A stretch of DNA of 43,701 bases from Pseudomonadota bacterium (GCA_018362935.1 JAHALQ010000018.1:1-43701), one strand, 5' to 3'; shown: positions 7,460 through 14,375, numbered from the stretch's first letter. A program made the numbers and translations. The notes: generated from the letters alone by a model not told the origin.

Positions 7460-7663
7460 TCAGGATTTTAAGCTGTTCAGGATGTAGACTCGGATGGCGC
7501 TGGACAGGTTTTCAATCGTGCGGCTGGCATCAATTTCGGTCACCAGCTGATTAAGGCTCATATTCCGGGCAGCGGCGATGTTTTTAAGCTCGTCCAAAAA
7601 TTCGTCTTCAAGGCAGATGCTGGTGGAGTGCCTTCCGGCAATAACGACCGAAAGCTTACGCAT
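7460..7663 (-). CDS. Ribbon-helix-helix domain protein
   Basis: Starting at ATG 7663, the 67-residue protein matches the RHH_4 family of alphaproteobacterial small proteins: MRKLSVVIAGRHSTSICLED forms the strand, then EFLDELKNIAAARNMSLNQL forms helices, then a conserved NLSSAIRVYIL end. RHH dimers typically bind DNA. It overlaps the end of sspB by 8 nt and is presumably translated after it. The alternative upstream start (ten residues earlier) lies deeper within sspB and lacks the conserved N-terminus. The target is unknown; the position after sspB suggests a link with proteolysis or its regulation. Confidence 0.82.
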   Translation of the reverse strand: MRKLSVVIAGRHSTSICLEDEFLDELKNIAAARNMSLNQLVTEIDASRTIENLSSAIRVYILNSLKS

Positions 7664-8120
7664 GTTTTTTCCGGTATTCGTCAATCGAAACAACGGTTGC
7701 CGCGCCGGAGGCTTTTTTGATTTCTTCGGGTTCTTCGTCAGTCATCACCGAGAAATTGTCTTCGCTGGCGCCGAAGCTTAATGCGAATTTGGCATAAGGG
7801 TCGGCAAAATAAGAAATAGCGTCATACGGAATCCGCAGAGTTTGCGGCACACCGCCGAAAGAGAGGTCGACTTCAAAATAAGTCGCGCCAATCATCAGGT
7901 TGGCAAACTGGTGCTGCAACACAATGGTCATTTCTTCCGGGTATTGGTTCAGAAGCTGCGAAGAAAGCCGCACCGCCGGATGAGAAGTTTTGAAAGTGAT
8001 GTAAAAATGGTGCTCTCCGGGCAGTCCTTCCTCGGCGGCGATTTTCAAGGCTTCAACCACCACATACTTCAGTGATTTTTCGACCAGTTTATCGTAGTTG
8101 ATTTCCAATTCTTTGTTCAT
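7656..8120 (-). CDS. sspB: SspB, ClpXP adaptor for ssrA-tagged proteins
   Basis: SspB binds the tmRNA-encoded tag and hands the protein to ClpXP. From ATG 8120 (AAAGGA 8 nt upstream) the product has 154 residues. The conserved substrate-binding core is visible: HHFYITFKTSHPAVRLSSQLLNQ is split here as HHFYITFKT and PAVRLS, then MTIVLQHQF and FGGVPQTLRIPYDAI. The flexible acidic linker (DEEPEEIKK) ends in VVSIDEYRKKHA, the C-terminal peptide expected to dock on ClpX. It lies 22 nt downstream of the ssrA terminator on the same strand, so adaptor and tag gene are neighbours. Confidence 0.93.
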   Translation of the reverse strand: MNKELEINYDKLVEKSLKYVVVEALKIAAEEGLPGEHHFYITFKTSHPAVRLSSQLLNQYPEEMTIVLQHQFANLMIGATYFEVDLSFGGVPQTLRIPYDAISYFADPYAKFALSFGASEDNFSVMTDEEPEEIKKASGAATVVSIDEYRKKHA

Positions 8121-8141
8121 TTGAGCATCCTTTATCAAACT

Positions 8142-8175
8142 AAAAACGGAACTTTTCTGTTGCTAGGGAAGTTCC
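8142..8175 (-). terminator. Terminator of the tmRNA gene
   Basis: On the minus strand GGAACTT (8175-8169) pairs with AAGTTCC (8154-8148) and is followed by GTTTTT. It is a short 7-bp stem, so read-through into sspB is plausible. Confidence 0.6.
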
Positions 8176-8541
8176 CACCCCCACTCTTAACTATCCAAAG
8201 CTAAAAGGATTGATTTCGTTGCAAACTGCAATTAAGCAGCCATAGCAACAGGAGCTACGTTATTATCGTTAGCACTCATTTGTTTTTGAACCGATAACGG
8301 TGGTATCTCACCGGACACGGCATACCTGTCTTTACTATACATTGTCAATCCTGTTTCACCCCCACAAAAATATTTGCCTTTCTGCACCGCTAATCAGCAA
8401 GCCGAGCTGCCGGCGAGCCTTGCGGGTTACGGCTTGATAATGCCTGTGCGGCTTCGCACTGGTGGAGGTGCCGGGTACTGCCCCCGGGTCCAACATACCT
8501 ATTTCACAGAGCCTCTAGTGTCATATTCAGATTGCTCTGAC
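8142..8541 (-). ncRNA. ssrA: tmRNA, circularly permuted two-piece form
   Basis: Reading the minus strand, the acceptor piece comes first and ends in CACCUCC-A-CCA (3' end at 8460). An intervening loop (about 8459-8364) follows, then the coding piece begins with GGGGGUG at 8363, which pairs with CACCUCC to rebuild the acceptor stem. The tag reading frame (8273-8235, stop UAA 8234-8232) encodes ANDNNVAPVAMAA, matching alphaproteobacterial tags that begin ANDN and end in a small-residue AA. The permuted, two-piece arrangement is characteristic of Alphaproteobacteria. It rescues stalled ribosomes with SmpB. Exact mature ends are not determinable by eye. Confidence 0.93.
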
Positions 8542-8547
8542 CTCTGA

Positions 8548-8576
8548 AATATATATCAATTTTTTATAAATTTCAA
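8548..8576 (-). promoter_or_regulatory. tmRNA promoter
   Basis: TTGAAA (8576-8571), a 17-bp spacer and TATATT (8553-8548) lie just upstream of the acceptor piece, giving a start near 8541. Confidence 0.75.
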
Positions 8577-8683
8577 GCTCTATAAACGATATGGCCGAAA
8601 GAGATAATTCTGTGGATAACGATAAGGGAGATATGTGTTGTCGGAAAATTCTGTTAAAATCCCCTTTAATAAAGGAGATAACA

Positions 8684-9253
8684 ATGACTAAAGTTGCAAT
8701 TTGGTGCCGCCATGAAGGTGACAATATTATTGGTATCGGGTCACAGATTCCCTGGCATATTCCGTCGGATTTCCGCCGTTTCCGCAAGATTACCGAGGGC
8801 GAAAATCTGGTTGTCGGCGAGAAGACTTACGAGAGTTTTCCCAACCGTACGCTGCCCAACCGCAGCCTGCATATCCTGACGCTGAATCCTGATTATGAGG
8901 TCAGCGACAAAGAGCGCCATTTTGTTTACAATGACATTAACGATTTTAAAGAATTTGAGCAAAATCTGTATATTTGCGGCGGCGCCACGATTTATAAGCT
9001 GTTTATGACTTCGGGCGAAAAGCTGATGCCCGATGTTATTGTCGACTGCAAATACTGCGGCGAAGTTGACAAGCTGGACGGCCCGAAAATCGACATCGCG
9101 CTGTGTATTGAATCCATGGAAAAGAATTATCGCAAAATGAGTCCGGATTACGAGCAGGAAAATGTCCTGACTTCGTTATGGGTCAAAAAAGGCGATTTTG
9201 TCGAGCAGAGCGTTTTAAAGAAACTTATTAATATTATTAGTATAAACAACTAA
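8684..9253 (+). CDS. folA: Dihydrofolate reductase
   Basis: The enzyme reduces dihydrofolate with NADPH, regenerating the folate consumed by thymidylate synthase. ATG 8684 follows AAAGGAG. The 189-residue product shows IIGIGSQIPWHIPSDFRRF with the catalytic Asp after PS, then LVVGEKTYESFPNRTLPNRS (cofactor site) and LYICGGATIYKLFM, the GG-x-x-Y motif. The usual G-R/K-x-T is G-E-K-T here, replacing a basic NADPH 2'-phosphate contact, and the C-terminal half is divergent. It is the first gene of a folA-thyA-MazG-like operon, with a 13-nt gap to thyA; the more common order is thyA first. Confidence 0.87.
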   Translation: MTKVAIWCRHEGDNIIGIGSQIPWHIPSDFRRFRKITEGENLVVGEKTYESFPNRTLPNRSLHILTLNPDYEVSDKERHFVYNDINDFKEFEQNLYICGGATIYKLFMTSGEKLMPDVIVDCKYCGEVDKLDGPKIDIALCIESMEKNYRKMSPDYEQENVLTSLWVKKGDFVEQSVLKKLINIISINN

Positions 9254-9266
9254 AACGGAAAACAAC

Positions 9267-10055
9267 ATGAAACAGTACTTGGAAATTTTAAAAGACATTA
9301 TGGACAACGGACAGGATGCCGACAACCGTACCGGTATTTATGCCCGCAAAGTTTTCGGCCGCCAGATGCATTTTGACCTGAGCAAGGGTTTCCCGCTGGT
9401 AACAACCAAAAAAGTGTTCCTCAAGGGAATCATCCACGAGCTGATTTGGCTGCTTTCGGGCAATACCAATATCAAATATCTGACCGACAACAATGTCCAT
9501 ATTTGGGACGAATGGGCTGATGAAAACGGCAACCTCGGCCCGGTATACGGCGCGCAATGGCGGAATTTCAACGGCGAGGGGATAGACCAGATTAAAGACG
9601 TCATCGCCCGCATCAGGAAAAACCCGCAGGACCGCCGCTTGATTGTCACCGCATGGAATCCGGCGCAGATTGAGCAAATGGCTCTGCCGCCATGCCACTG
9701 TTTTTTCCAGTTTGACGTTACGTCGGACGGACGCCTCAACTGCCAGCTTTATCAGCGCAGCTGCGATATGTTCCTCGGCGTGCCGTTTAATATCGCGTCA
9801 TATTCGCTGCTGACGATGATGATGGCGCAGGTCTGCGGCCTGAAACCCGGCGAGTTTGTACATACGCTGGGCAACGCGCATATCTACAACAACCACTTCG
9901 AGCAGGTGAAGCTTCAACTGAGCCGCGAGCCGTATCCGCTGCCGCAGATGAAGATTAATCCCGAAGTCAAAGATATCTTTGACTTTAAGTATGAAGACTT
10001 TGAACTGGTGGATTACCAATGCCACCCGGCAATTAAAGGAGAGGTCGCCGTCTGA
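9267..10055 (+). CDS. thyA: Thymidylate synthase
   Basis: ThyA methylates dUMP to dTMP using methylene-tetrahydrofolate. The 262-residue protein has the E. coli-type short length. Hallmarks are RTGIYARKVFGRQMHFDL near the N-terminus, WDEWADENGNLGPVYGAQWR, DRRLIVTAWNP, the active-site Cys in ALPPCHCFFQF, QRSCDMFLGVPFNIASYSLL and HIYNNH. CGGAAAAC precedes the ATG. The TGATG overlap at 10055 couples it to the MazG-like gene. Confidence 0.97.
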   Translation: MKQYLEILKDIMDNGQDADNRTGIYARKVFGRQMHFDLSKGFPLVTTKKVFLKGIIHELIWLLSGNTNIKYLTDNNVHIWDEWADENGNLGPVYGAQWRNFNGEGIDQIKDVIARIRKNPQDRRLIVTAWNPAQIEQMALPPCHCFFQFDVTSDGRLNCQLYQRSCDMFLGVPFNIASYSLLTMMMAQVCGLKPGEFVHTLGNAHIYNNHFEQVKLQLSREPYPLPQMKINPEVKDIFDFKYEDFELVDYQCHPAIKGEVAV

Positions 10056-10447
10056 TGACAGAACACGAATATTTGCAGGATTATTGTAAGTTTGTTGACA
10101 GCGTCACATCGTCTTATTCCAAAGACGATGTGGTCTGTCGGCAGAAAATCGATGAATTGAGCCAAAAACTGAACGGCAATTTTGCAAGGCTTGATACCGC
10201 AATATCGGGGATCGCCGGTGAAGCGGGAGAAATTGCCGACGTCTGGAAGAAAATCAAATTTCACGGCAAAAGTTTTGAAGAAAAACGTGAAGATTTGCTG
10301 TCCGAACTGGGTGATATGTATTGGTATCTGGCGCAGGCCAGCATGGCTCTCGGCGTGCCGATGGAAGAAATTATTGCCGGCAACGTCAAAAAACTTAAAG
10401 CCCGCCATCCTGACGGACATTTCTCTAACGCCTATATGAAAAAATAA
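10055..10447 (+). CDS. MazG-like nucleotide pyrophosphohydrolase
   Basis: The 130-residue protein has the all-alpha NTP-pyrophosphatase signature: GIAGEAGEIADVWKK (E-x-x-E metal site, residues about 51-65) followed by LLSELGDMYWYLA (E-x-x-D). The single-domain length fits MazG-like or dCTP-pyrophosphatase-like enzymes rather than full MazG. Its start overlaps the thyA stop, so it is translationally coupled. Next to thyA and DHFR, it probably cleans up or supplies pyrimidine dNTPs, such as dCTP or dUTP to the monophosphate; the substrate is inferred. Confidence 0.85.
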   Translation: MTEHEYLQDYCKFVDSVTSSYSKDDVVCRQKIDELSQKLNGNFARLDTAISGIAGEAGEIADVWKKIKFHGKSFEEKREDLLSELGDMYWYLAQASMALGVPMEEIIAGNVKKLKARHPDGHFSNAYMKK

Positions 10448-10465
10448 GTTTTGGAAATTTTTTCT

Positions 10466-10497
10466 CTGCCCGGAGTTTCCTGTCAGGGCAGGTTTTT
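10466..10497 (+). terminator. Terminator of the dTMP operon
   Basis: CTGCCC (10466-10471) pairs with GGGCAG (10486-10491), followed by GTTTTTG. Confidence 0.7.
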
Positions 10498-10502
10498 GCA
10501 TA

Positions 10503-10535
10503 CAAAAAAAGAGCCGCGCTTCACAGCGGGGCTCT
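10503..10535 (-). terminator. Terminator of the 119-aa orphan
   Basis: On the minus strand a 10-bp stem starting AGAGCC and ending GGCTCT is followed by seven T residues (10510-10504). Confidence 0.85.
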
Positions 10536-10570
10536 CCCAAAATGACTAAAGATCCAATTGCACTTGCTTG

Positions 10571-10930
10571 TTAGGCAAGCTTTTTATTTTTCATCTGCCG
10601 CTTCTTTCCGCGTTTTTCCTTCTCGATGACAGCGCCTTCGGGCAGCGGGTGAACGACGATTTCGTCGTTGCGGTAGAAGTGAATCTTCTTGTCCGCCATG
10701 TTCACGAGGTAACCCTTGATTTTTTTCTTGGCACCGGTCTTGTGGGTGACGTCCTTGATGACCGAGCTTTCGGAAGCGTATGCTTCAACGGCCATGTGCT
10801 GGGCTGTTTTTCCGTGGTAAGACACTGTACTCATGCAGGGAACGCCGAGAAGAAAAATTTGACGGGGATGCGCATATGCATTGAATTTGTCTAACACATG
10901 TGCGGCGGCAGGATTTAAATTTTTATCCAT
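10571..10930 (-). CDS. Hypothetical basic protein, 119 aa
   Basis: I do not recognise this protein. It has no signal peptide. The C-terminal third is strongly basic (EKEKRGKKRQMKNKKLA), as in nucleic-acid-binding or ribosome-associated proteins. The middle (GYLVNMADKKIHFYRNDEIVVHPLPEGA) looks like a small beta-rich domain. The ATG at 10930 lacks a proper SD; AAACCCAA ends 7 nt before it, as in the genes starting at 788 and 28167. It is monocistronic, with its own terminator. Function is unknown. Confidence 0.65.
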   Translation of the reverse strand: MDKNLNPAAAHVLDKFNAYAHPRQIFLLGVPCMSTVSYHGKTAQHMAVEAYASESSVIKDVTHKTGAKKKIKGYLVNMADKKIHFYRNDEIVVHPLPEGAVIEKEKRGKKRQMKNKKLA

Positions 10931-10937
10931 ACTTCTT

Positions 10938-10945
10938 TTGGGTTT
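10938..10945 (-). promoter_or_regulatory. AAACCCAA leader motif
   Basis: The minus-strand motif lies 7 nt before the ATG at 10930. It has eight contiguous nt of complementarity to the loop at 12543-12553. Confidence 0.45.
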
Positions 10946-11081
10946 TGTGATATCGGAAAAGATTAAATATCAATATACCGACATCGGATTTAACATAAAT
11001 ATATCTAAATAACTCACAAAGAATGTAAAGATAAAAGCATATTTAAGAACTCATTGCAAGAAAAAATGACAAAATTTATAC

Positions 11082-11118
11082 AAAAAGATAATCCTGCTTT
11101 AAGAAAAGCAGGATTATC
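11082..11118 (-). terminator. Terminator of the YiaD-like gene
   Basis: A perfect 13-bp stem (11106-11118 with 11087-11099) is followed on the minus strand by TTTTTG. The rest of 10931-11086 is A/T-rich with no gene seen. Confidence 0.88.
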
Positions 11119-11140
11119 AATAAATTAGCAGGAGTTAAAA

Positions 11141-11782
11141 TTACTGTTGATTAATCAGGGCAATTTCAACGCGGCGGTTTTGCTCGCGTCCGGCAGCCGT
11201 AGCGTTAGACGCAATCGGGTTAGCCGAGCCGAGTCCGTCGGTAATAATCCGGTTGCCGTCAACGCCTCTCAGGCGCAGATAATTGGAAACCGCGTTGGCT
11301 CTGCGCAAAGACAGGGCATTATTGGTTGCGGCGCTGCCGGTACTGTCAGTGTAACCGTAGACCTGAACCATGGTTTTGTTGTATTCTTTAATAACCTTGG
11401 CAATAGAGTTCAAAACCGGCTGAAAACCCTGTTTAATAACGGCTTCGTTGCTGTTGAAAGTGATGTTTCCGGGCATAATCAGATAAACTCTGCCGTCCAT
11501 TTCCTTAACCTGAACGCCGGTGCCGACCAGTTCGGTGCGCAGTTTGCGCGCCTGAATGTCCATATAAGCGCCGGTTCCGGCTCCGGCTGCCGCACCGACG
11601 CCTGCGCCGATGAGAGCGCCTTTCTTACCGCCGGCCAAAGCGCCGATTCCCGCGCCGGCAGCCGTTCCGATTGCGGTGCCCCAGGCTGTTTTCGATACTT
11701 TGGATTCTCCTGTATAAGGGTCGGTTGCGCAGGCAGAAAGCATCGCAGCGGCAAGCAGAGTGCAAACAAAAGATTTATTCAT
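11141..11782 (-). CDS. yiaD: OmpA-family outer-membrane lipoprotein, YiaD-like
   Basis: A lipoprotein signal peptide ends in the lipobox LSAC (Cys18). TDPYTGE and a glycine-zipper stretch (residues about 32-72, GTAAGAGIGALAGG) follow. The OmpA C-terminal peptidoglycan-binding domain then starts near residue 100 with NITFNSNEAVIK, then VYGYTDSTGS, LSLRRANAVSNYL and NRRVEIAL. E. coli YiaD has the same order, including YMDIQ-like and NPIASN motifs. It should link the outer membrane to peptidoglycan. AAGGAGA precedes ATG 11782. It is separated from ppa by 55 nt. Confidence 0.92.
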   Translation of the reverse strand: MNKSFVCTLLAAAMLSACATDPYTGESKVSKTAWGTAIGTAAGAGIGALAGGKKGALIGAGVGAAAGAGTGAYMDIQARKLRTELVGTGVQVKEMDGRVYLIMPGNITFNSNEAVIKQGFQPVLNSIAKVIKEYNKTMVQVYGYTDSTGSAATNNALSLRRANAVSNYLRLRGVDGNRIITDGLGSANPIASNATAAGREQNRRVEIALINQQ

Positions 11783-11837
11783 GATATTCTCCTTTTATGA
11801 TGATTCTCAGATATAGTGAGTCCAAAAGACAGCCAAG

Positions 11838-12398
11838 TCAAGCGGTTTGTTTTTCGTATCCGTCCAGGTGTTCCTTATGGCATTCATAGAGGGCAAAAGC
11901 TTCGCGGATAATCTGTTTGGCAGCGTCCGGGCCAAGAAAACGCTCAATTTTGACTTCCTTGTTTTCAAGAATTTTATAGTCTTCAAAAAAGCGGCGCAAA
12001 ATCCGCAGGAAGTGCGGAGGCAGCTCGTCAATAGAATGATAATGGTCAAATTCCGGATCATCAACATGGACAGCGATAATTTTGTCGTCGGCTTCGCCCT
12101 GGTCAATCATCTTCATGACGCCGATGGGGCGCACGCGCATGAGTGACAGCGGCAAAACCGTTTCCTGGCATAAAACCAGCACGTCAAGCGGGTCGTTGTC
12201 TTCGCAATAGCTTTGCGGAATAAAGCCGTAATTGGCGGGATAGTGCACCGCTGAGTATAAAATACGGTCGACCTTCAGCAGGCCGCTGAGTTTGTCGAGC
12301 TCATATTTGGTTTGCGAACCTTTCGGGACTTCAATAACGGCAGTGATAATTTCGGGTGCGTCTTTTCCGGCGCTGACGCCGTGCCAGGGATGCAGCAT
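11838..12398 (-). CDS. ppa: Inorganic pyrophosphatase
   Basis: The family I enzyme hydrolyses PPi to drive biosynthesis. From ATG 12398 (AAAGGA about 10 nt upstream) it has 186 residues, slightly longer than E. coli Ppa. Signature residues occur in VIEVPKGSQTKYELD, HYPANYGFIPQSYCEDNDPLDVLVL split around the D-N-D-P-L-D metal site, and MKMIDQGEADDKIIAV. The longer upstream reading frame (to 12455) has no SD and lacks family sequence, so the shorter start is used. Confidence 0.95.
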   Translation of the reverse strand: MLHPWHGVSAGKDAPEIITAVIEVPKGSQTKYELDKLSGLLKVDRILYSAVHYPANYGFIPQSYCEDNDPLDVLVLCQETVLPLSLMRVRPIGVMKMIDQGEADDKIIAVHVDDPEFDHYHSIDELPPHFLRILRRFFEDYKILENKEVKIERFLGPDAAKQIIREAFALYECHKEHLDGYEKQTA

Positions 12399-12465
12399 GA
12401 TTTTTAATCCTTTAATGTAATTTTTAATGCTCCAAAAATACCCGATAATTCCCAAAAGTAAAGCA

Positions 12466-12512
12466 TAAAAAAGGGTGCTGCTTTTTATCTTTAGGATAAA
12501 TTTGCAGCACCC
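12466..12512 (-). terminator. Intrinsic terminator of the candidate RNA
   Basis: The stem GGGTGCTGC/GCAGCACCC (12512-12504 with 12481-12473) has an inner TTATCC/GGATAA-like pairing and is followed on the minus strand by TTTTTT. Confidence 0.8.
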
Positions 12513-12807
12513 GATTTAGGGGGATCCCGTCACTAACCAAAGAAACCCAAGAACTTTGGTATTTGTATCGTGACGGGATTTAAATAACTTGCCGGCGCTG
12601 CTCAAAATTGTACCATGGCAAATGATAGATTTAAGCAAGTTTTAAAGAGCAGGGCCGGCGTATGGATATAAGCGATAAAAATCAAAGCTGTCCAGAAAGA
12701 CAATGGAAATCCGTGTTGTGTGTATGCGGTTAAGTTAGAAGAAAACGGATTGCCTTGATTTAGATGGCTTAAAGAAAGACCTATTATATATTAAAAATTT
12801 ATTTGAA
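12466..12807 (-). ncRNA. Candidate ~340-nt multi-hairpin RNA
   Basis: No reading frame of substance occupies 12399-12913. On the minus strand, downstream of the promoter at 12814-12843, there are successive self-complementary elements: CCTATT/AATAGG, AATCCGT/ACGGATT, GCCGGCCCTGCTC with GAGCAGCGCCGGC (12659-12647 with 12603-12591), ATCCCGTCAC/GTGACGGGAT (12579-12570 with 12533-12524) and a terminator. The fourth hairpin has an inner stem ACCAAAG/CTTTGGT displaying the 11-nt loop UUCUUGGGUUU (12553-12543). That loop is complementary to AAACCCAA sequences just before three start codons. I recognise no RNase P, 6S, SRP or known riboswitch motif. A shorter transcript starting near 12670 is also possible. 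Confidence 0.5.
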
Positions 12808-12813
12808 TAGGCG

Positions 12814-12843
12814 TATACAAACATGTTTTGGAAATTTTGTCAA
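12814..12843 (-). promoter_or_regulatory. Promoter with TGAAT-N6-ATACA near-palindrome
   Basis: TTGACA (12843-12838), an 18-bp spacer and TGTATA (12819-12814) lie on the minus strand. The 16-bp element at 12804-12819 matches 13/16 the palindrome at 3794-3809, in the same position relative to the promoter. Confidence 0.5.
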
Positions 12844-12913
12844 CAACTATTTTTAATTATTGAAAATAAAGGCATCTTATCCTAAACTAATCTAAAAAAG
12901 GAAGGACCAAACC

Positions 12914-13537
12914 GTGTTTCATTTACGCAATATATTAAAGCTTATCCGGCGGCAATTTATCCATTCGGCTTATTCTCATGAAAACACGATATATCGTCAG
13001 GCCAAAAAATTGTATTTTAATGTGGATTGTTCCGGCTTTGTAACATTTTGGTTGTCCAAATATTATCCTATGGCTTTTCAGGAAATACACAATTATGTTA
13101 CGGAAATAAAAAAAGTGCCGGCAGAAGAATTTAAACGTTTATATTCTTTTGACTTCTTAGATTTTTTTAATTATCTGGACGAGCATAAATCTGTACAGTG
13201 GCAATCTTTAACAAGCGGTGAAAAATTGCAAAAAGGCGATATAGTGTCTTTCGCCCGGGTACATCCGCGGGCACGTTTCGGACATATTGCCGTTATTTTG
13301 GAAGTTTTGCGGCAGACGCCTCAAAAATGGGTCATACGCGTATGCGATTCGTCGGACTGCCTGCATGAAGATGACACGCGTTGCAAAAACATGGGTATCG
13401 GGAGCGGAATTATTCGCATTTATAATCCCGAAGCTGAAGTAAGCATCGTCAAATACAGCCGCTTGGGCAAGAAATATGAGCGTATCGTTCGTTGCGGGCG
13501 GCTGAAAGAGCTAAAAAAGGAGCCTGAATGTCAATAG
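12914..13537 (+). CDS. NlpC/P60-like (papain-fold) protein
   Basis: The GTG start at 12914 is preceded by AAGGAAGGA. The 207-residue protein has no signal peptide. A Cys in NVDCSGFVTFWLSKYYP (residue about 39) and a His in LQKGDIVSFARVHPRARFGHIAVIL (residues about 110-134) fit the catalytic Cys and His of NlpC/P60 or CHAP-type amidases. The gene could encode a peptidoglycan-related or other amide hydrolase, but lack of an export signal leaves the site of action open. It overlaps the start of the YbaK-family gene by 10 nt, so the two are cotranscribed. Confidence 0.75.
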   Translation: MFHLRNILKLIRRQFIHSAYSHENTIYRQAKKLYFNVDCSGFVTFWLSKYYPMAFQEIHNYVTEIKKVPAEEFKRLYSFDFLDFFNYLDEHKSVQWQSLTSGEKLQKGDIVSFARVHPRARFGHIAVILEVLRQTPQKWVIRVCDSSDCLHEDDTRCKNMGIGSGIIRIYNPEAEVSIVKYSRLGKKYERIVRCGRLKELKKEPECQ

Positions 13538-14040
13538 AAAAAGTACGCGAATATTTTGCAAAGTATGATATGGAAAAACGCATTTTGGAATTTGACGTTT
13601 CGAGCGCAACTGTTGAACTGGCGTCTGCCGCACTCCATTGCGAACCGTGCAGAATTGCCAAAACATTGTCTTTTATGCTCAATGAACGCCCGATATTAAT
13701 CGTTGCAGCGGGCGATGCCAAAATCGACAACGCCAAATACAAAGCTCATTTTGTCGTCAAAGCCAAAATGCTGGCGCCCGAGGAAACTGAACGCCTTGTC
13801 GGCCATGCTGTCGGCGGTATCTGCCCATTTGCTGTCAATGAAGGGGTAGAAGTATATCTGGATTGCTCGCTGAAAAGGTTTGAAACGGTTTTTCCGGCCT
13901 GCGGCAGCGCTAGCAGCGCCATAGAACTGACCATTCCTGAGCTGGAGAAATATGCAGCTCCCGCCGCTTGGGTAGATGTCTGCAAAAACTGGCAGTCGCC
14001 GGAGGTTGCAGCCGCCAAACACGAGTCAGAACAGGAATAA
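13528..14040 (+). CDS. YbaK/EbsC-family aminoacyl-tRNA deacylase
   Basis: The 170-residue protein belongs to the YbaK/ProX editing superfamily. Typical features are CEPCRIAKTLSF (the conserved Lys of the catalytic site), ILIVAAGDAKIDNAKYK, and GHAVGGICPFAV, the GxxxGGxxPf glycine loop. Members deacylate mischarged tRNAs, classically Cys- or Ala-tRNA(Pro). The gene is followed by tRNA-Pro(UGG) on the opposite strand 230 nt away. The precise substrate is not determined by sequence. It is translationally coupled to the NlpC/P60-like gene. Confidence 0.9.
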   Translation: MSIEKVREYFAKYDMEKRILEFDVSSATVELASAALHCEPCRIAKTLSFMLNERPILIVAAGDAKIDNAKYKAHFVVKAKMLAPEETERLVGHAVGGICPFAVNEGVEVYLDCSLKRFETVFPACGSASSAIELTIPELEKYAAPAAWVDVCKNWQSPEVAAAKHESEQE

Positions 14041-14060
14041 GCCCGCCGTTCATATAAACA

Positions 14061-14085
14061 AAACCCCGCCGCAAGGGCAGGGTTT
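14061..14085 (+). terminator. Hairpin after the YbaK-family gene
   Basis: AAACCC (14061-14066) pairs with GGGTTT (14080-14085) around an inner GCC/GGC stem. The T-run is short, so terminator strength is uncertain. Confidence 0.5.
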
Positions 14086-14092
14086 GTGTATG

Positions 14093-14232
14093 TGGTCGGG
14101 ACTATTGGAAGATTACGCTTCGCTGCATGTACAGGCGCGTTTTTTGCCAGCCGGCAAAACCGGCGGTACCCGCGTCCCGCCTAACGCTGGTAGTCGAACC
14201 AACGCCCGTTGGTTCAAATCCAAACTCCCAAA
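14093..14232 (-). pseudogene. Broken 3' half of a tRNA-Pro copy
   Basis: On the minus strand these pieces match the intact tRNA in order: TTTGGGAG (14232-14225, anticodon loop), CGTTGGTTCGA (14204-14194, T-arm) and the acceptor 3' end with CCA (14109-14093, a 17-nt exact repeat of 14272-14288). The pieces are interrupted by an inverted T-arm copy (14207-14223, one mismatch) and by a GC-rich insert with a GCCGG/CCGGC hairpin. It cannot fold as a tRNA. Confidence 0.6.
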
Positions 14233-14236
14233 TCCA

Positions 14237-14268
14237 TATAAAAAAAGCACCATAAAGGTGCTTTTTTT
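14237..14268 (-). terminator. Terminator of tRNA-Pro
   Basis: The stem AAAGCACC/GGTGCTTT with long A and T runs on each side begins 4 nt after the encoded CCA of the tRNA. Confidence 0.85.
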
Positions 14269-14271
14269 ATT

Positions 14272-14348
14272 TGGTCGGGACTATTGGATTCGAACCAACG
14301 GCATCTTGCTCCCAAAGCAAGCGCTCTACCAGGCTGAGCTAAGTCCCG
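14272..14348 (-). tRNA. tRNA-Pro (UGG)
   Basis: The 77-nt gene folds as a canonical cloverleaf: acceptor CGGGACT/AGTCCCG, D-arm GCTC/GAGC, anticodon stem CTTGC/GCAAG with loop TTTGGGA (anticodon TGG), T-arm GTTGG-TTCGAAT-CCAAT, and an encoded CCA. It lies on the minus strand between fragments of a disrupted copy (14093-14232 and 14376-14425). Confidence 0.97.
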
Positions 14349-14375
14349 AAACATAAATAATAATACTTTTTTTCA

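Noticed and set aside
8527..8787. Minus-strand 86-residue frame upstream of the tmRNA
   Set aside because: It overlaps the tmRNA promoter and the start of DHFR and lacks an SD.
12466..12807. RNase P, 6S or SRP RNA
   Set aside because: The conserved signature sequences of these RNAs that I know are absent on both strands.
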